Shown here: in pieces, positions 1 through 6,389 of the stretch | Numbering within the stretch: the stretch's first letter is position 1 | How the letters are laid out: every line of letters starts with the position of its first letter | Assembly: GCA_900547505.1 (NCBI GenBank) | Contig: URGY01000025.1 | Coordinates: 1 to 14,046 of the forward strand | Source: an uncultured Collinsella sp. | Lineage (GTDB): Bacteria > Actinomycetota > Coriobacteriia > Coriobacteriales > Coriobacteriaceae | Direction of reading: 5' to 3' | Length of the DNA: 14,046 nucleotides | Translations under genes and position numbers: made by a program | The notes under the pieces: generated by a model | Told to the model about the DNA's origin: nothing | Database searches by the model: none | Seen by the model: the letters and a program-made list of their open reading frames with translations, nothing else

Positions 1-47
1 GAGATGCAGCGTAGTCTCGTGGGCTCGGAGATGTGTATAAGAGACAG
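1..47 (+). other. Nextera adapter with index (assembly artefact)
   Basis: This is synthetic sequence. Bases 29-47 are the 19-bp Tn5 mosaic end AGATGTGTATAAGAGACAG, preceded at 14-28 by the Nextera read-2 stem GTCTCGTGGGCTCGG. Bases 6-13 (GCAGCGTA) sit where the i7 index goes, and 1-5 (GAGAT) match the end of the flow-cell primer. The reverse complement of the same index recurs at the other end of the contig. Any reading frame through here gives the familiar contaminant peptide containing VGSEMCIRDR. Genomic DNA starts at about 48. Confidence 0.98.
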
Positions 48-1089
48 GGATATCCGCCGCGATCGTGCGTTTGCGGTCGAGCGCGCTGCCCAGCACCAGG
101 CCCAGGCCCACCAGGGCGTTCTCGGGCGTGGTGACCATCTCGATGCGCTTGTACTCGCAGGTCACGGGCGCCTGCACGCCCAGCGGATTGGGTGCCAGCG
201 TGGACGGGTCCTCGCCGGCGGCGACGGCTGCGTCCATGCGGCGGCTCGCGGCACTCGGCTGCGACAGATAGCGCTCGTCCAAAAAGGCCAGCGCGCGGTC
301 CACGTCCAAGTCGCCGTAGAGCGTGATGTAGGAGTTGGAAGGATTGTAGTGGCGCGCATGCGTGTCCAGGAACTGCTCGTAGGTGAGCGCGGGAATCGCG
401 CGCGGGTCGCCGCCGCTCTCGTGCGCATAGGCGGTGTCGGGATAGAGCGCGGCGTTGACGGCGTCGTCCAGCACGCTCATGGGGTCGGACAGCGCGCCCT
501 TCATCTCGTTGAACACCACGCCGTTATAGCGTAGCGTGCCCTCGCGCAGGCTCGCGGAGCTGCCGCTGCCCTCGCCCTCGGCGCCCTCCGGCAGGTCCAG
601 CTCGTAGTGCCAGCCCTCCTGCTCAAAAATGGTGGGCTTGGTATAGATGGCCGGGTTGAACACCGCGTCCAGGTACACGTCCATCAGGTTGTACAGATCT
701 TGCTCGTTGGTGGTGGCGACAGGGTAGATGGTTTTGTCGGGGTAGGTCATGGCGTTGAGGAACGTCTGCATGGAGCTCTTGATTAGGTCGACAAACGGCT
801 CCTTGACGGGAAACTTGGCCGATCCGCACAGCACCGAGTGCTCAAGGATATGGAACACGCCGGTGGAATCGGCCGGCGGCGTCTTAAAGCCAATGGCAAA
901 AGCCTTGTTTTCGTCGTCGCACGCCAGGTACAGCAGGCGGGCGCCCGAGGCGGTGTGGCGCAGCACGTAGGCGTCCGAGTCGAGCTCGGGCACGGTCTCG
1001 CAGCGCTCGACGGCAAAACCGTGGCAGGTGGTGCCGGGCACCAGCAGCGCGGCGGCAGCGGCGCGCGGGTCGGTTGAGGTGGTGGGCAT
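48..1089 (-). CDS. Insulinase-family (M16C, PreP-like) zinc metallopeptidase, N-terminal part
   Basis: This is the first 347 codons of a peptidase; the rest lies beyond the contig end. The inverted zinc motif HxxEH is at residues 80-84 (HILEH), with E83 as the expected general base. The distal zinc ligand is probably E195 in FNEMKGALSDP, a signature shared with presequence proteases (M16C). Further family blocks are FLNAMTYPDKTIYPVA near 110-125 and EGWHYEL near 158-164. Family members are usually around 950-1000 residues and form a two-half chamber that degrades short peptides. There is no signal peptide, so it is probably cytoplasmic. A Gly/Ser/Glu-rich insertion at 169-178 separates the last two blocks. 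The ATG at 1089 has AAAGGAG seven bases upstream on the minus strand. It is transcribed away from the neighbouring GntR gene. Family assignment is firm; the physiological substrate is unknown. Confidence 0.93.
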
Positions 1090-1141
1090 ATGCAGTCTCC
1101 TTTGACGCCCCAGCGGGGGCGAATCGAGTCGAATCCTCGTG

Positions 1142-1147
1142 AGTATA
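1142..1147 (-). promoter_or_regulatory. Possible -10 element of the peptidase gene
   Basis: On the minus strand the hexamer reads TATACT (5 of 6 to TATAAT), about 50 bases upstream of the start codon. I see no convincing -35 hexamer 16-18 bases further upstream, so this is only a candidate. Confidence 0.3.
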
Positions 1148-1313
1148 CCCATATGGGGCCGCGGCTCTGCGGCGAACTGGAGACGATGTGGGTGGACTAA
1201 CCTAGCTAGGTTGATAACGAATGCCGCGGGTAGCCGCTGCACCCCGCTAAAGTGAAATAACACCCCGTTTACCGAATCATTTAGGAAATATATGGACTCC
1301 TAAAAAGTTCTAA

Positions 1314-1325
1314 TACAATATAAGT
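1314..1325 (+). promoter_or_regulatory. Possible -10 and operator element before the GntR gene
   Basis: TACAAT at 1314-1319 is a plausible -10, with a weak -35-like TGGACT at 1293-1298 (15-base spacer). The overlapping string ACAATATA (1315-1322) recurs exactly at 2190-2197 over the likely -10 of the PTS EIIA gene. That fits a shared operator for the locus regulator, including autoregulation. Both promoter and operator are inferred from position and similarity only. Confidence 0.35.
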
Positions 1326-1369
1326 CATCTATCTATAAGCTGCTGATTCCTTGTAAAGGTATGGTTGAT

Positions 1370-2074
1370 ATGGTTGAAGCAAATAGCGTTATCCCCCTGT
1401 ACAAACAGATTGTTCGTGCGCTTTCTGATTCGATCGCCAACGGCACGTACCGCCCGGGAGATAAGCTCCCGACCGAGGCGGAGCTCATCGAGCAATTTGG
1501 CGTGAGCCGAATAACGGTTCGCTCCGCAATTAAAGAAATGGAAGATGCTGGGCTTGTTGAGAGGGCCCGCGGCAAGGGCACGTTCGTTTCGTCGGACACA
1601 CAGATGTATGCCGCGGACGACCGTGAGAGCTTTACCCATTCGTGCCAGCTTGCTGGAAAACAGGCGTCTACCAGGGTTCTCGCAATGGGCTGGGACTTCC
1701 CAAGCCTGCGAGACGCGAAGTTCCTAGGCGTAGACGATACCCAAAAGGTATTGCGTAGTCGTCGTCTGCGCCTTGTGGATGACAAGCCCACGATGCTGGA
1801 AACCAATAGCTATTCCGCTGCGCTTTCTTTTTTGGAGCATGAATCCCTCGAGGATTCGCTGATGGCGGTACTCGATCGCCAGGGGATCAAGATGGGCCCC
1901 AACACGCGTACGCTCGAGGTCTGCTATGCGAGCGAGCTCGAAGCGACATACCTTAACGTGGAGCTGGACTCTGCGCTGCTTCTGTTTGTCGATAGACGTT
2001 ATGCTCCAAGCGGCGAGCCGCTTTTCATCTCCCGTCAGGTGTACTGCACCGAGCGACTGAAGTTCTATCTGTAA
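1370..2074 (+). CDS. GntR-family transcriptional regulator with UTRA domain
   Basis: This 234-residue protein is a DNA-binding repressor or activator of the GntR/HutC type. Residues 8-73 are a classic GntR winged helix (PLYKQI, GTYRPGDKLPTEAEL, VSRITVRSAI, LVERARGKGTFV). Residues of roughly 95-230 match the UTRA effector-binding fold, which in relatives binds phosphorylated sugars or similar small metabolites. I chose the ATG at 1370 because AAAGG (1355-1359) is ten bases ahead of it; the in-frame ATG at 1361 sits one base after that ribosome site. It precedes the PTS genes in the same direction but has its own terminator. FrlR of the E. coli fructoselysine operon is also GntR/UTRA, which fits the FrlB-like enzyme downstream. 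It probably controls the PTS locus and itself. Family is certain; effector and targets are inferred. Confidence 0.93.
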   Translation: MVEANSVIPLYKQIVRALSDSIANGTYRPGDKLPTEAELIEQFGVSRITVRSAIKEMEDAGLVERARGKGTFVSSDTQMYAADDRESFTHSCQLAGKQASTRVLAMGWDFPSLRDAKFLGVDDTQKVLRSRRLRLVDDKPTMLETNSYSAALSFLEHESLEDSLMAVLDRQGIKMGPNTRTLEVCYASELEATYLNVELDSALLLFVDRRYAPSGEPLFISRQVYCTERLKFYL

Positions 2075-2081
2075 GCAAGGG

Positions 2082-2111
2082 CGGCCGTTCTGTAAAAGGA
2101 GCGGCCGTTTT
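2082..2111 (+). terminator. Probable intrinsic terminator after the GntR gene
   Basis: A 10-bp stem (2082-2091 with 2098-2107, including two G-T pairs) has a six-base loop GTAAAA and is followed by TTTT at 2108-2111. The core of each arm is CGGCCG. It starts eight bases after the stop codon. The T run is short, so termination may be partial, leaving some read-through into the PTS genes. Confidence 0.6.
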
Positions 2112-2168
2112 ACCGACCAATTGTTACCGTTCGCGGAATTAGAGAATTAACGCACCGCAAAAAGGAAA

Positions 2169-2200
2169 TTGCTTATATACTTTGTTATGACAATATAGTA
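2169..2200 (+). promoter_or_regulatory. Promoter region with imperfect palindrome before PTS EIIA
   Basis: A 23-base imperfect inverted repeat spans 2178-2200. Its arms start TACTTTG and end ATAGTA, and 8 of 11 positions pair. It covers a likely -10 (TATAGT, 2194-2199); the best -35 candidate is TTGCTT at 2169-2174 with a long 19-base spacer. Placement of a palindrome over the -10 is typical of a repressor operator, and the nearest candidate repressor is the GntR protein encoded just upstream. Confidence 0.42.
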
Positions 2201-2223
2201 CGTCTTATTGATATTGGAGAACT

Positions 2224-2643
2224 ATGAATAAGATATTGCTAGCGAGTCATGGTTATCTCGCCCAAGGTATGAAAAGCTCTCTGGAGATTCTGATGGGCGC
2301 CAACGACCGAATCGAGTGTCTGTGCGCCTATGTCGATGACGACACGAGGGATGTCGCAGCGCTTATCGATGCTTGGATGGAGTCGAAGGATCCGGCCGAC
2401 ACGTGGTTTGTCGTAACTGACATCTTTGGCGGTTCCGTAAACAACGAGTTCATCCAGAGGCAGGCCGCCGGATCGTTTACGTTGATCGCCGGAATGAACT
2501 TGCCGCTGCTGGTGGAAATGGTTACACAGCTGGACTCCCTGGATGCGGACAAGGCCAAAGCCGCGGTCGAGGGATCGCGTTCGTTTATCCAGCTTTGCGA
2601 GGCGGCGGATATGCTCGCCGATGTCGAAGAAGAAGAGTTCTAG
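2224..2643 (+). CDS. PTS mannose/fructose/sorbose-family EIIA component
   Basis: This 139-residue soluble domain accepts phosphate from HPr and passes it to EIIB. The N-terminus (KILLASHGYLAQGM) carries the phosphorylated histidine H9 in SHG, and TDIFGGS at 65-71 is the conserved loop of the EIIA-Man fold (PF03610). Length is normal for a free-standing EIIA. GGAGA at 2216-2220 lies just upstream of the ATG. The acidic C-terminus (DVEEEEF) is unusual but unremarkable for a soluble domain. It opens the PTS set and is followed 62 bases later by EIIB, with which it is probably co-transcribed. In this PTS family A and B can be fused; here they are separate genes. The transported sugar cannot be read from this component. 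Confidence 0.95.
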   Translation: MNKILLASHGYLAQGMKSSLEILMGANDRIECLCAYVDDDTRDVAALIDAWMESKDPADTWFVVTDIFGGSVNNEFIQRQAAGSFTLIAGMNLPLLVEMVTQLDSLDADKAKAAVEGSRSFIQLCEAADMLADVEEEEF

Positions 2644-2705
2644 CTCAAGCTTCAACGAATAATTCAACCCTGTCATTACCTTTATTACGCGCGGAGATGG
2701 TTACG

Positions 2706-3179
2706 ATGATTAAGCTTACGAGGGTCGATTACCGATTGATTCACGGCCAGGTCGCCATGTCCTGGACGCATGCGCTGGATGTAGATTGCATCCTGTGTGC
2801 CAGCGACGCCGTGGCAAAAGACGACATGAGAAAAGCCGCTTTGAGGCTGGCTCGTCCCAATGGCGTGAAGCTCGTCATAAAAGACGTAAACGCGGCCATC
2901 GAGGCGCTCAACAGCGGCGTCACCGACAAGTATTCGCTGTTTATCATTGTCGAGACGATCGAGGATGCCTATCGCCTTGCTAAGGGTTGCAAAGACATCA
3001 AGGAGATCAATTTGGGCGGAACTCGAAAGTCTCCCGAGACCACGCTTCATCCGACCCCCGCGATCTTTGCGACCGAAACCGATGCCGAGCATATCCAAGA
3101 GCTTGTCAACGATGGCGTGGTTATCGAAATCCGTCAGGTTCCCAATGACTCAAAGGTATTTGCCAAGGACGTTTTCTAG
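2706..3179 (+). CDS. PTS mannose/fructose/sorbose-family EIIB component
   Basis: This 157-residue cytoplasmic phosphotransfer domain (PF03830) moves phosphate from EIIA to the incoming sugar. The family signature DYRLIHGQV is at residues 8-16, with H13 the phosphorylated histidine. GGTRKSPETTLHPTPAIF further on matches the conserved ligand loop. I chose the ATG at 2706 because GGAG (2693-2696) is nine bases upstream and homologues begin shortly before the DxRLIHGQ motif. An in-frame ATG at 2697 overlaps the ribosome site, and a much longer frame opening at 2595 would run into the EIIA gene. A terminator and a new promoter follow, so the A/B pair may form one transcript and SIS/C/D another. 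Confidence 0.95.
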   Translation: MIKLTRVDYRLIHGQVAMSWTHALDVDCILCASDAVAKDDMRKAALRLARPNGVKLVIKDVNAAIEALNSGVTDKYSLFIIVETIEDAYRLAKGCKDIKEINLGGTRKSPETTLHPTPAIFATETDAEHIQELVNDGVVIEIRQVPNDSKVFAKDVF

Positions 3180-3229
3180 CTGGAAACATGCCATTGTCTA
3201 GCATTTATTAACTAGATCCTCCTTTCTTT

Positions 3230-3264
3230 AGCCCGTCGTTCATTTGATCGGCGGGCTTTTTATT
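3230..3264 (+). terminator. Intrinsic terminator between EIIB and the SIS gene
   Basis: AGCCCGTCG (3230-3238) pairs with CGGCGGGCT (3249-3257) as a 9-bp stem with one G-T pair and a ten-base loop, followed by TTTTTATT. This is a good factor-independent terminator placed inside the PTS gene set, about 50 bases after the EIIB stop. Confidence 0.85.
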
Positions 3265-3295
3265 AAAGAAAAATCAAAAAAATCTGAAATAGTTC

Positions 3296-3323
3296 TTGCA
3301 TAGTTAGTTATATAAAGTATTAT
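3296..3323 (+). promoter_or_regulatory. Probable promoter of the SIS-EIIC-EIID unit
   Basis: TTGCAT (3296-3301) and TATTAT (3318-3323) are separated by 16 bases in a strongly AT-rich stretch directly after the terminator. Aligned on the ACGTC that follows in both cases, the region resembles the EIIA promoter region (10 of 18 bases). Initiation here would explain why a terminator precedes the gene. Confidence 0.45.
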
Positions 3324-3332
3324 AACGTCATG

Positions 3333-3353
3333 GGATGAATGAAGGGTTCATCC
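3333..3353 (+). promoter_or_regulatory. Leader hairpin before the SIS gene
   Basis: GGATGAA (3333-3339) and TTCATCC (3347-3353) form a perfect 7-bp inverted repeat with a seven-base loop. It lies between the likely promoter and the ribosome site AGGAG (3363-3367), so it would form a small stem in the 5' leader of the mRNA. A role in mRNA stability or as an operator are both possible. Confidence 0.4.
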
Positions 3354-3373
3354 AAGTGAGTTAGGAGTAAGGG

Positions 3374-4408
3374 ATGTTCAATTTCGATGAGCCTCGTTAC
3401 GAGAAGGTTGTGAGCGATGCCCTCGCTCTCCGTCCTCAGATTGAGGCTGCCGTGGACAAGGTCTGCGAGCAGGGTTATTCCAACATCTTCTTCATCGGCT
3501 GCGGCGGCACCTGGGCCCACACGCTCCCGATGAAGTATTGGGTCGAGACCACCACGGCCGACGTCGATGTCCACTGCGAGATTGCCGCTGAGTTCCTCGC
3601 ATGCCCGCCCAAGACCTTCAACAAGGACTCTGTCTGCGTCTTCTCCACCCGTACCGGCACCACCCCCGAGATCATTGAGGCTGCCAAGTTCTGCCAGGAG
3701 CAGGGCGCCCGCACGCTGATGTATGTCTCCAACGACAACACCCCGGCCACCGAGTACGCCGATTACAAGTTCTTCAGCTTCGCCGAGGACGACGTCCTGT
3801 GCGAGGCCATCTACACCTACCAGATCACGCTGGTCGCCCGCTTCCTCAAGAACGCCGGCGCCTTCCCCAAGTACGACACCTTCATGGAGGAGTTCGGCAA
3901 CATCGCTCCGTACCTCATCAAGGCCAAGGACGCTCAGGACGAGCGCTGCGCCGCCATGGCCGAGGACTTCAAGGACACCGATTACCACATGGTGATTGGC
4001 TCCGGCATGCTCTGGGGTGAGGCCTACGACTACGCCATGTGCATCCTCGAGGAGATGCAGTGGATCAAGACCAAGTCTATCCACGCCGCCGAGTTCTTCC
4101 ACGGCACCATCGAGCTGTGCGAGGAGGGCACGAGCCTCATCATGCTCTACGGCGAGGACGACACCCGTAAGCTCATGGACCGCGTGGACAACTTCACCCA
4201 CATGCTCGCCGACGAGAAGGGCGTTAACGTCCGCGTGAACAAGTTTGACACCGCCAAGGTCGAGCTGCCGTTCAGCGACCCTGAGTTCCGCAAGATCGTC
4301 TCCCCGATGGTTACCTACACCATCACCGAACGTCTGAGCTGCCATCTCGAGCACGTCCGTAACCACCCGCTCACCACGCGTCGTTACTATCACCAGATGA
4401 ACTACTAA
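3374..4408 (+). CDS. SIS-domain sugar-phosphate enzyme, FrlB-like deglycase
   Basis: This 344-residue protein has two SIS domains in the manner of AgaS/FrlB/GlmS-isomerase proteins (COG2222). Visible features are the glycine-rich loop IGCGGT at 41-46, the phosphate-binding Ser/Thr loop STRTGTTPE at 91-99, and AAEFFHG at 238-244, whose E240 and H243 match the catalytic region of FrlB-type deglycases. The C-terminus RRYYHQMNY resembles the RRYY end of E. coli FrlB, and the length (FrlB about 340) agrees. FrlB-type enzymes split 6-phosphofructoselysine to glucose-6-phosphate and lysine. The position between PTS EIIB and EIIC says the substrate is the PTS product. AGGAG is six bases before the ATG. 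Codons are strikingly C- or G-ending compared with the PTS genes, suggesting high expression. SIS family is certain; deglycase is likely; the amine partner is unknown. Confidence 0.88.
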   Translation: MFNFDEPRYEKVVSDALALRPQIEAAVDKVCEQGYSNIFFIGCGGTWAHTLPMKYWVETTTADVDVHCEIAAEFLACPPKTFNKDSVCVFSTRTGTTPEIIEAAKFCQEQGARTLMYVSNDNTPATEYADYKFFSFAEDDVLCEAIYTYQITLVARFLKNAGAFPKYDTFMEEFGNIAPYLIKAKDAQDERCAAMAEDFKDTDYHMVIGSGMLWGEAYDYAMCILEEMQWIKTKSIHAAEFFHGTIELCEEGTSLIMLYGEDDTRKLMDRVDNFTHMLADEKGVNVRVNKFDTAKVELPFSDPEFRKIVSPMVTYTITERLSCHLEHVRNHPLTTRRYYHQMNY

Positions 4409-4429
4409 TCCTCTCAAATTGCTTCGGTT

Positions 4430-4468
4430 GTCTGCAGGCGAGCTGCACAGAATGCCTCGCCTGCAGAC
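4430..4468 (+). promoter_or_regulatory. Perfect 13-bp intercistronic hairpin without T run
   Basis: GTCTGCAGGCGAG (4430-4442) and its exact reverse complement (4456-4468) flank a 13-base loop. No T run follows, so it is not a normal intrinsic terminator. It starts 22 bases after the SIS stop and ends 21 bases before the EIIC start. Such stems often protect the upstream message from 3' exonucleases and so let an enzyme be made in excess over membrane components; that role is inferred here. Confidence 0.8.
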
Positions 4469-4489
4469 CTGTTCCTGGGGTTGATCGAA

Positions 4490-5263
4490 ATGGTTGTCCA
4501 GTATCTTCTAATTGCACTGGTCGCATTTATTGCGTCCATGGACGAGCAATTATTTGGCATTACGATGCTTGGCCGTCCGCTGTTTACGAGCCTGTTTGTC
4601 GGCCTGATTCTTGGCGATGTCCAGCAGGGCGTTATCGTCGGCGCTGCTTTGGAGTCCATGTTCATGGGCGCCATCATGGTCGGCGCGGCGGTTCCTCCCG
4701 AGGTCTATGCCTCCGGCGTGCTTGGCTGCGCGTTTGCCGTCATTACGGGTACGGGCACGGCAACTGCCGTCGCGCTCGCCCTTCCTGTCTCCGTCTTCCT
4801 TCAGGTGTGGCGCAACTTCTGCTACGCCGTTCCGGGTGCTTTTGCCTGTAAGAAGATTGAGACCGCTCTGGCAAATCGCGATCTTGCCAAGGCGAATCTG
4901 TACCATCTGACCATCGTGCCGCTGTCGATTGGCATTCCGTCTGCACTGCTGGTGTTTGGCTCGCTGTTCTTTGGTGCCGACCTCATCAACAATGCGCTCA
5001 ACGCGATTCCGCAGTTTGTGATGGACGGCCTCAACGTTGCGTCCGGCGTAATGGTCTGCATCGGCTTCGCTCTTCTTATTAGGACCATGGGCGACAACAA
5101 GCTTCTTCCTTGGCTGTTCATCGGCTTCATTATGGTCATTTACCTCAAGATGGACGTGGTCGGCGTCGCCGCAGCTGCCATTTGTGTCGCGTTGCTCCTG
5201 GCCTTCCGCGAGGGCTCGTCCGGTCCGCAGGCGGTTGCTGCAGATGAAGAGAAGGACTTCTAA
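4490..5263 (+). CDS. PTS mannose/fructose/sorbose-family EIIC membrane component
   Basis: This 257-residue polytopic membrane protein forms the sugar channel with EIID. Most of the sequence is hydrophobic helices. The family block GDVQQGVIVGAALE (42-55) followed by GAAVPPE is characteristic of EIIC-Man (PF03609). The C-terminus is short, acidic and cytoplasmic (ADEEKDF). I chose the ATG at 4490, which has TGGGG nine bases upstream; an in-frame TTG at 4481 directly abuts that site and is less likely. The stop overlaps the start of the next gene (TAATG), so EIIC and EIID are translationally coupled. It follows a strong hairpin that may set its expression below that of the SIS enzyme. Confidence 0.95.
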   Translation: MVVQYLLIALVAFIASMDEQLFGITMLGRPLFTSLFVGLILGDVQQGVIVGAALESMFMGAIMVGAAVPPEVYASGVLGCAFAVITGTGTATAVALALPVSVFLQVWRNFCYAVPGAFACKKIETALANRDLAKANLYHLTIVPLSIGIPSALLVFGSLFFGADLINNALNAIPQFVMDGLNVASGVMVCIGFALLIRTMGDNKLLPWLFIGFIMVIYLKMDVVGVAAAAICVALLLAFREGSSGPQAVAADEEKDF

Positions 5264-6111
5264 TGGCTACCCAGAACACCGACCTCAAAGAGGCCAAGAA
5301 GGATGCGATTATGACTCCCGATATGTATCGGAGCATGTTCCTTCGCCAGTTTACGAGCCAGTGCTCGCAGTCGTACGACAAGATGATGGCAATGGGCTTC
5401 ATGTACACCATTCAGAAGCCCCTGCGAAAGATCTATCCCAACGACGACGATTACTATGCGGCGCTCGATCGCCATACTGAGTTCTTTAACATCACGCCTC
5501 ATGTGCTTCCGTTTGTAGCCGGCCTAACGGTTTCGATGGAAGAGCAGGCGGCTGCCGATAAGAACTTCGACACGTCCTCGATTAACGCCATGAAGGTCGG
5601 CCTCATGGGACCGCTTTCCGGCATTGGCGATTCGTTCTACTGGGGTACGTTCCGCGTGGTCGCTGCTGGCATTGGTATTGGTATCGCTTCGACGGGCAAC
5701 CCGCTCGGCCCCATCGTGTACGCGCTCATTTACTCCGTGATTAACTTTGCAACGCGTATCGTCGCAGCCCATCTGGGGTACGACCTGGGAACCAAGTTTT
5801 TGGAGCAGTCCGAAGAGAACAACCTTATGTCTCGCATGACGCATGCTGCCGGTGTCCTCGGAATGACCGTTATCGGCGCCATGATTGCGGCACAGGTCTC
5901 ACTGTCCACTGCTTTGACCTTTGACGTGGGTGGTTCGGAGATTGTCCTGCAGGATCTGTTCGATTCGATCTTCCCCGGTCTGCTGCCCTTGCTGGCAACC
6001 TTTGCCTGCGTCGCCCTGTACAAAAGGGGCGTCAAGACCATTTGGATCATCTTGGGCATCTTTGCAGTCTGCATCATCGGAACGGGCTTGGGAGTGTTCG
6101 CGGCGGCGTAA
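5263..6111 (+). CDS. PTS mannose/fructose/sorbose-family EIID membrane component
   Basis: This 282-residue protein is the second membrane subunit of the mannose-type permease (PF03613), a component found only in this PTS family. The hallmark GPLSGIGDSFYWGTFR starts at residue 116, and the N-terminal part (MFLRQFTSQCSQSYDKMMAMGFMYTI) matches the amphipathic region typical of EIID. Hydrophobic segments lie near 125-175 and 190-215, and two more C-terminal helices span about 235-282. Its ATG overlaps the EIIC stop by one base. With this gene the permease is complete (A, B, C and D), so the locus should be able to transport and phosphorylate its sugar. A strong terminator follows. Confidence 0.95.
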   Translation: MATQNTDLKEAKKDAIMTPDMYRSMFLRQFTSQCSQSYDKMMAMGFMYTIQKPLRKIYPNDDDYYAALDRHTEFFNITPHVLPFVAGLTVSMEEQAAADKNFDTSSINAMKVGLMGPLSGIGDSFYWGTFRVVAAGIGIGIASTGNPLGPIVYALIYSVINFATRIVAAHLGYDLGTKFLEQSEENNLMSRMTHAAGVLGMTVIGAMIAAQVSLSTALTFDVGGSEIVLQDLFDSIFPGLLPLLATFACVALYKRGVKTIWIILGIFAVCIIGTGLGVFAAA

Positions 6112-6156
6112 TGTTGACTGCTATGCTCGCGCGCTGGATAACTAACTGACCGTTTG

Positions 6157-6193
6157 AAAACGGGGCTCGGCGTAAGGCCGGCCCCGTTTTTTG
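6157..6193 (+). terminator. Strong intrinsic terminator ending the PTS operon
   Basis: AAAACGGGGC (6157-6166) pairs with GCCCCGTTTT (6181-6190). An inner CGGC/GCCG stem extends it apart from one unpaired T, with a five-base loop, and T residues continue to 6192. The A run ahead of the stem could also let it act on transcripts from the opposite strand. Confidence 0.92.
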
Positions 6194-6342
6194 TTTGAGG
6201 GATTTTACGACCGTCCAATAGTCCAGGCTCGTCCATCACTCACGTATCTCTCATCTCTCATTCGTCACTAATACGAGAGATAACAGAAAGATGAGAGATA
6301 AATATGAGAGATAACTGAGCAGCAAAGAGACAAGAAATCACG

Positions 6343-6357
6343 GTATTGTATCAATAC
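6343..6357 (+). repeat. Short perfect inverted repeat inside the array
   Basis: GTATTG and CAATAC flank the three bases TAT. The repeat lies between the two copies of the 51-bp direct repeat, just ahead of the best promoter candidate, and is unlike the GAGAGATAA units, so a second factor could bind here. Confidence 0.4.
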
Positions 6358-6360
6358 TGA

Positions 6361-6389
6361 TTGTTCTACCAGCAAAAACATGTTTAAAT
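6361..6389 (+). promoter_or_regulatory. Possible promoter of the AlbA_2 regulator gene
   Basis: TTGTTC (6361-6366) and TTAAAT (6384-6389) are separated by 17 bases, and a TG one base before the -10 gives an extended -10 form. It lies between the two repeat blocks. Initiation here would place the second block within the transcript leader, and the first block upstream of the promoter, a layout suited to autorepression. Confidence 0.35.

Noticed and set aside
4..534. Plus-strand frame of 176 codons starting MQRSLVGSEMCIRDR
   Set aside because: Its start and first residues are adapter sequence, and the rest is antisense to the M16 peptidase gene.
1199..1212. Perfect 14-base palindrome AACCTAGCTAGGTT between the peptidase and GntR genes
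   Set aside because: About one perfect 14-base palindrome is expected by chance in a window of this size, and no promoter is clearly attached to it. It could still be an operator, but the evidence is too thin.
3320..4417. Minus-strand open frame of 365 codons, as long as the SIS gene
   Set aside because: It is antisense to the SIS gene. That gene's extreme C- and G-ending codon use removes stops from this frame. The protein is a repetitive run of Val, Leu, Gly, Glu and Asp with no domain, and the sense protein has clear SIS motifs.
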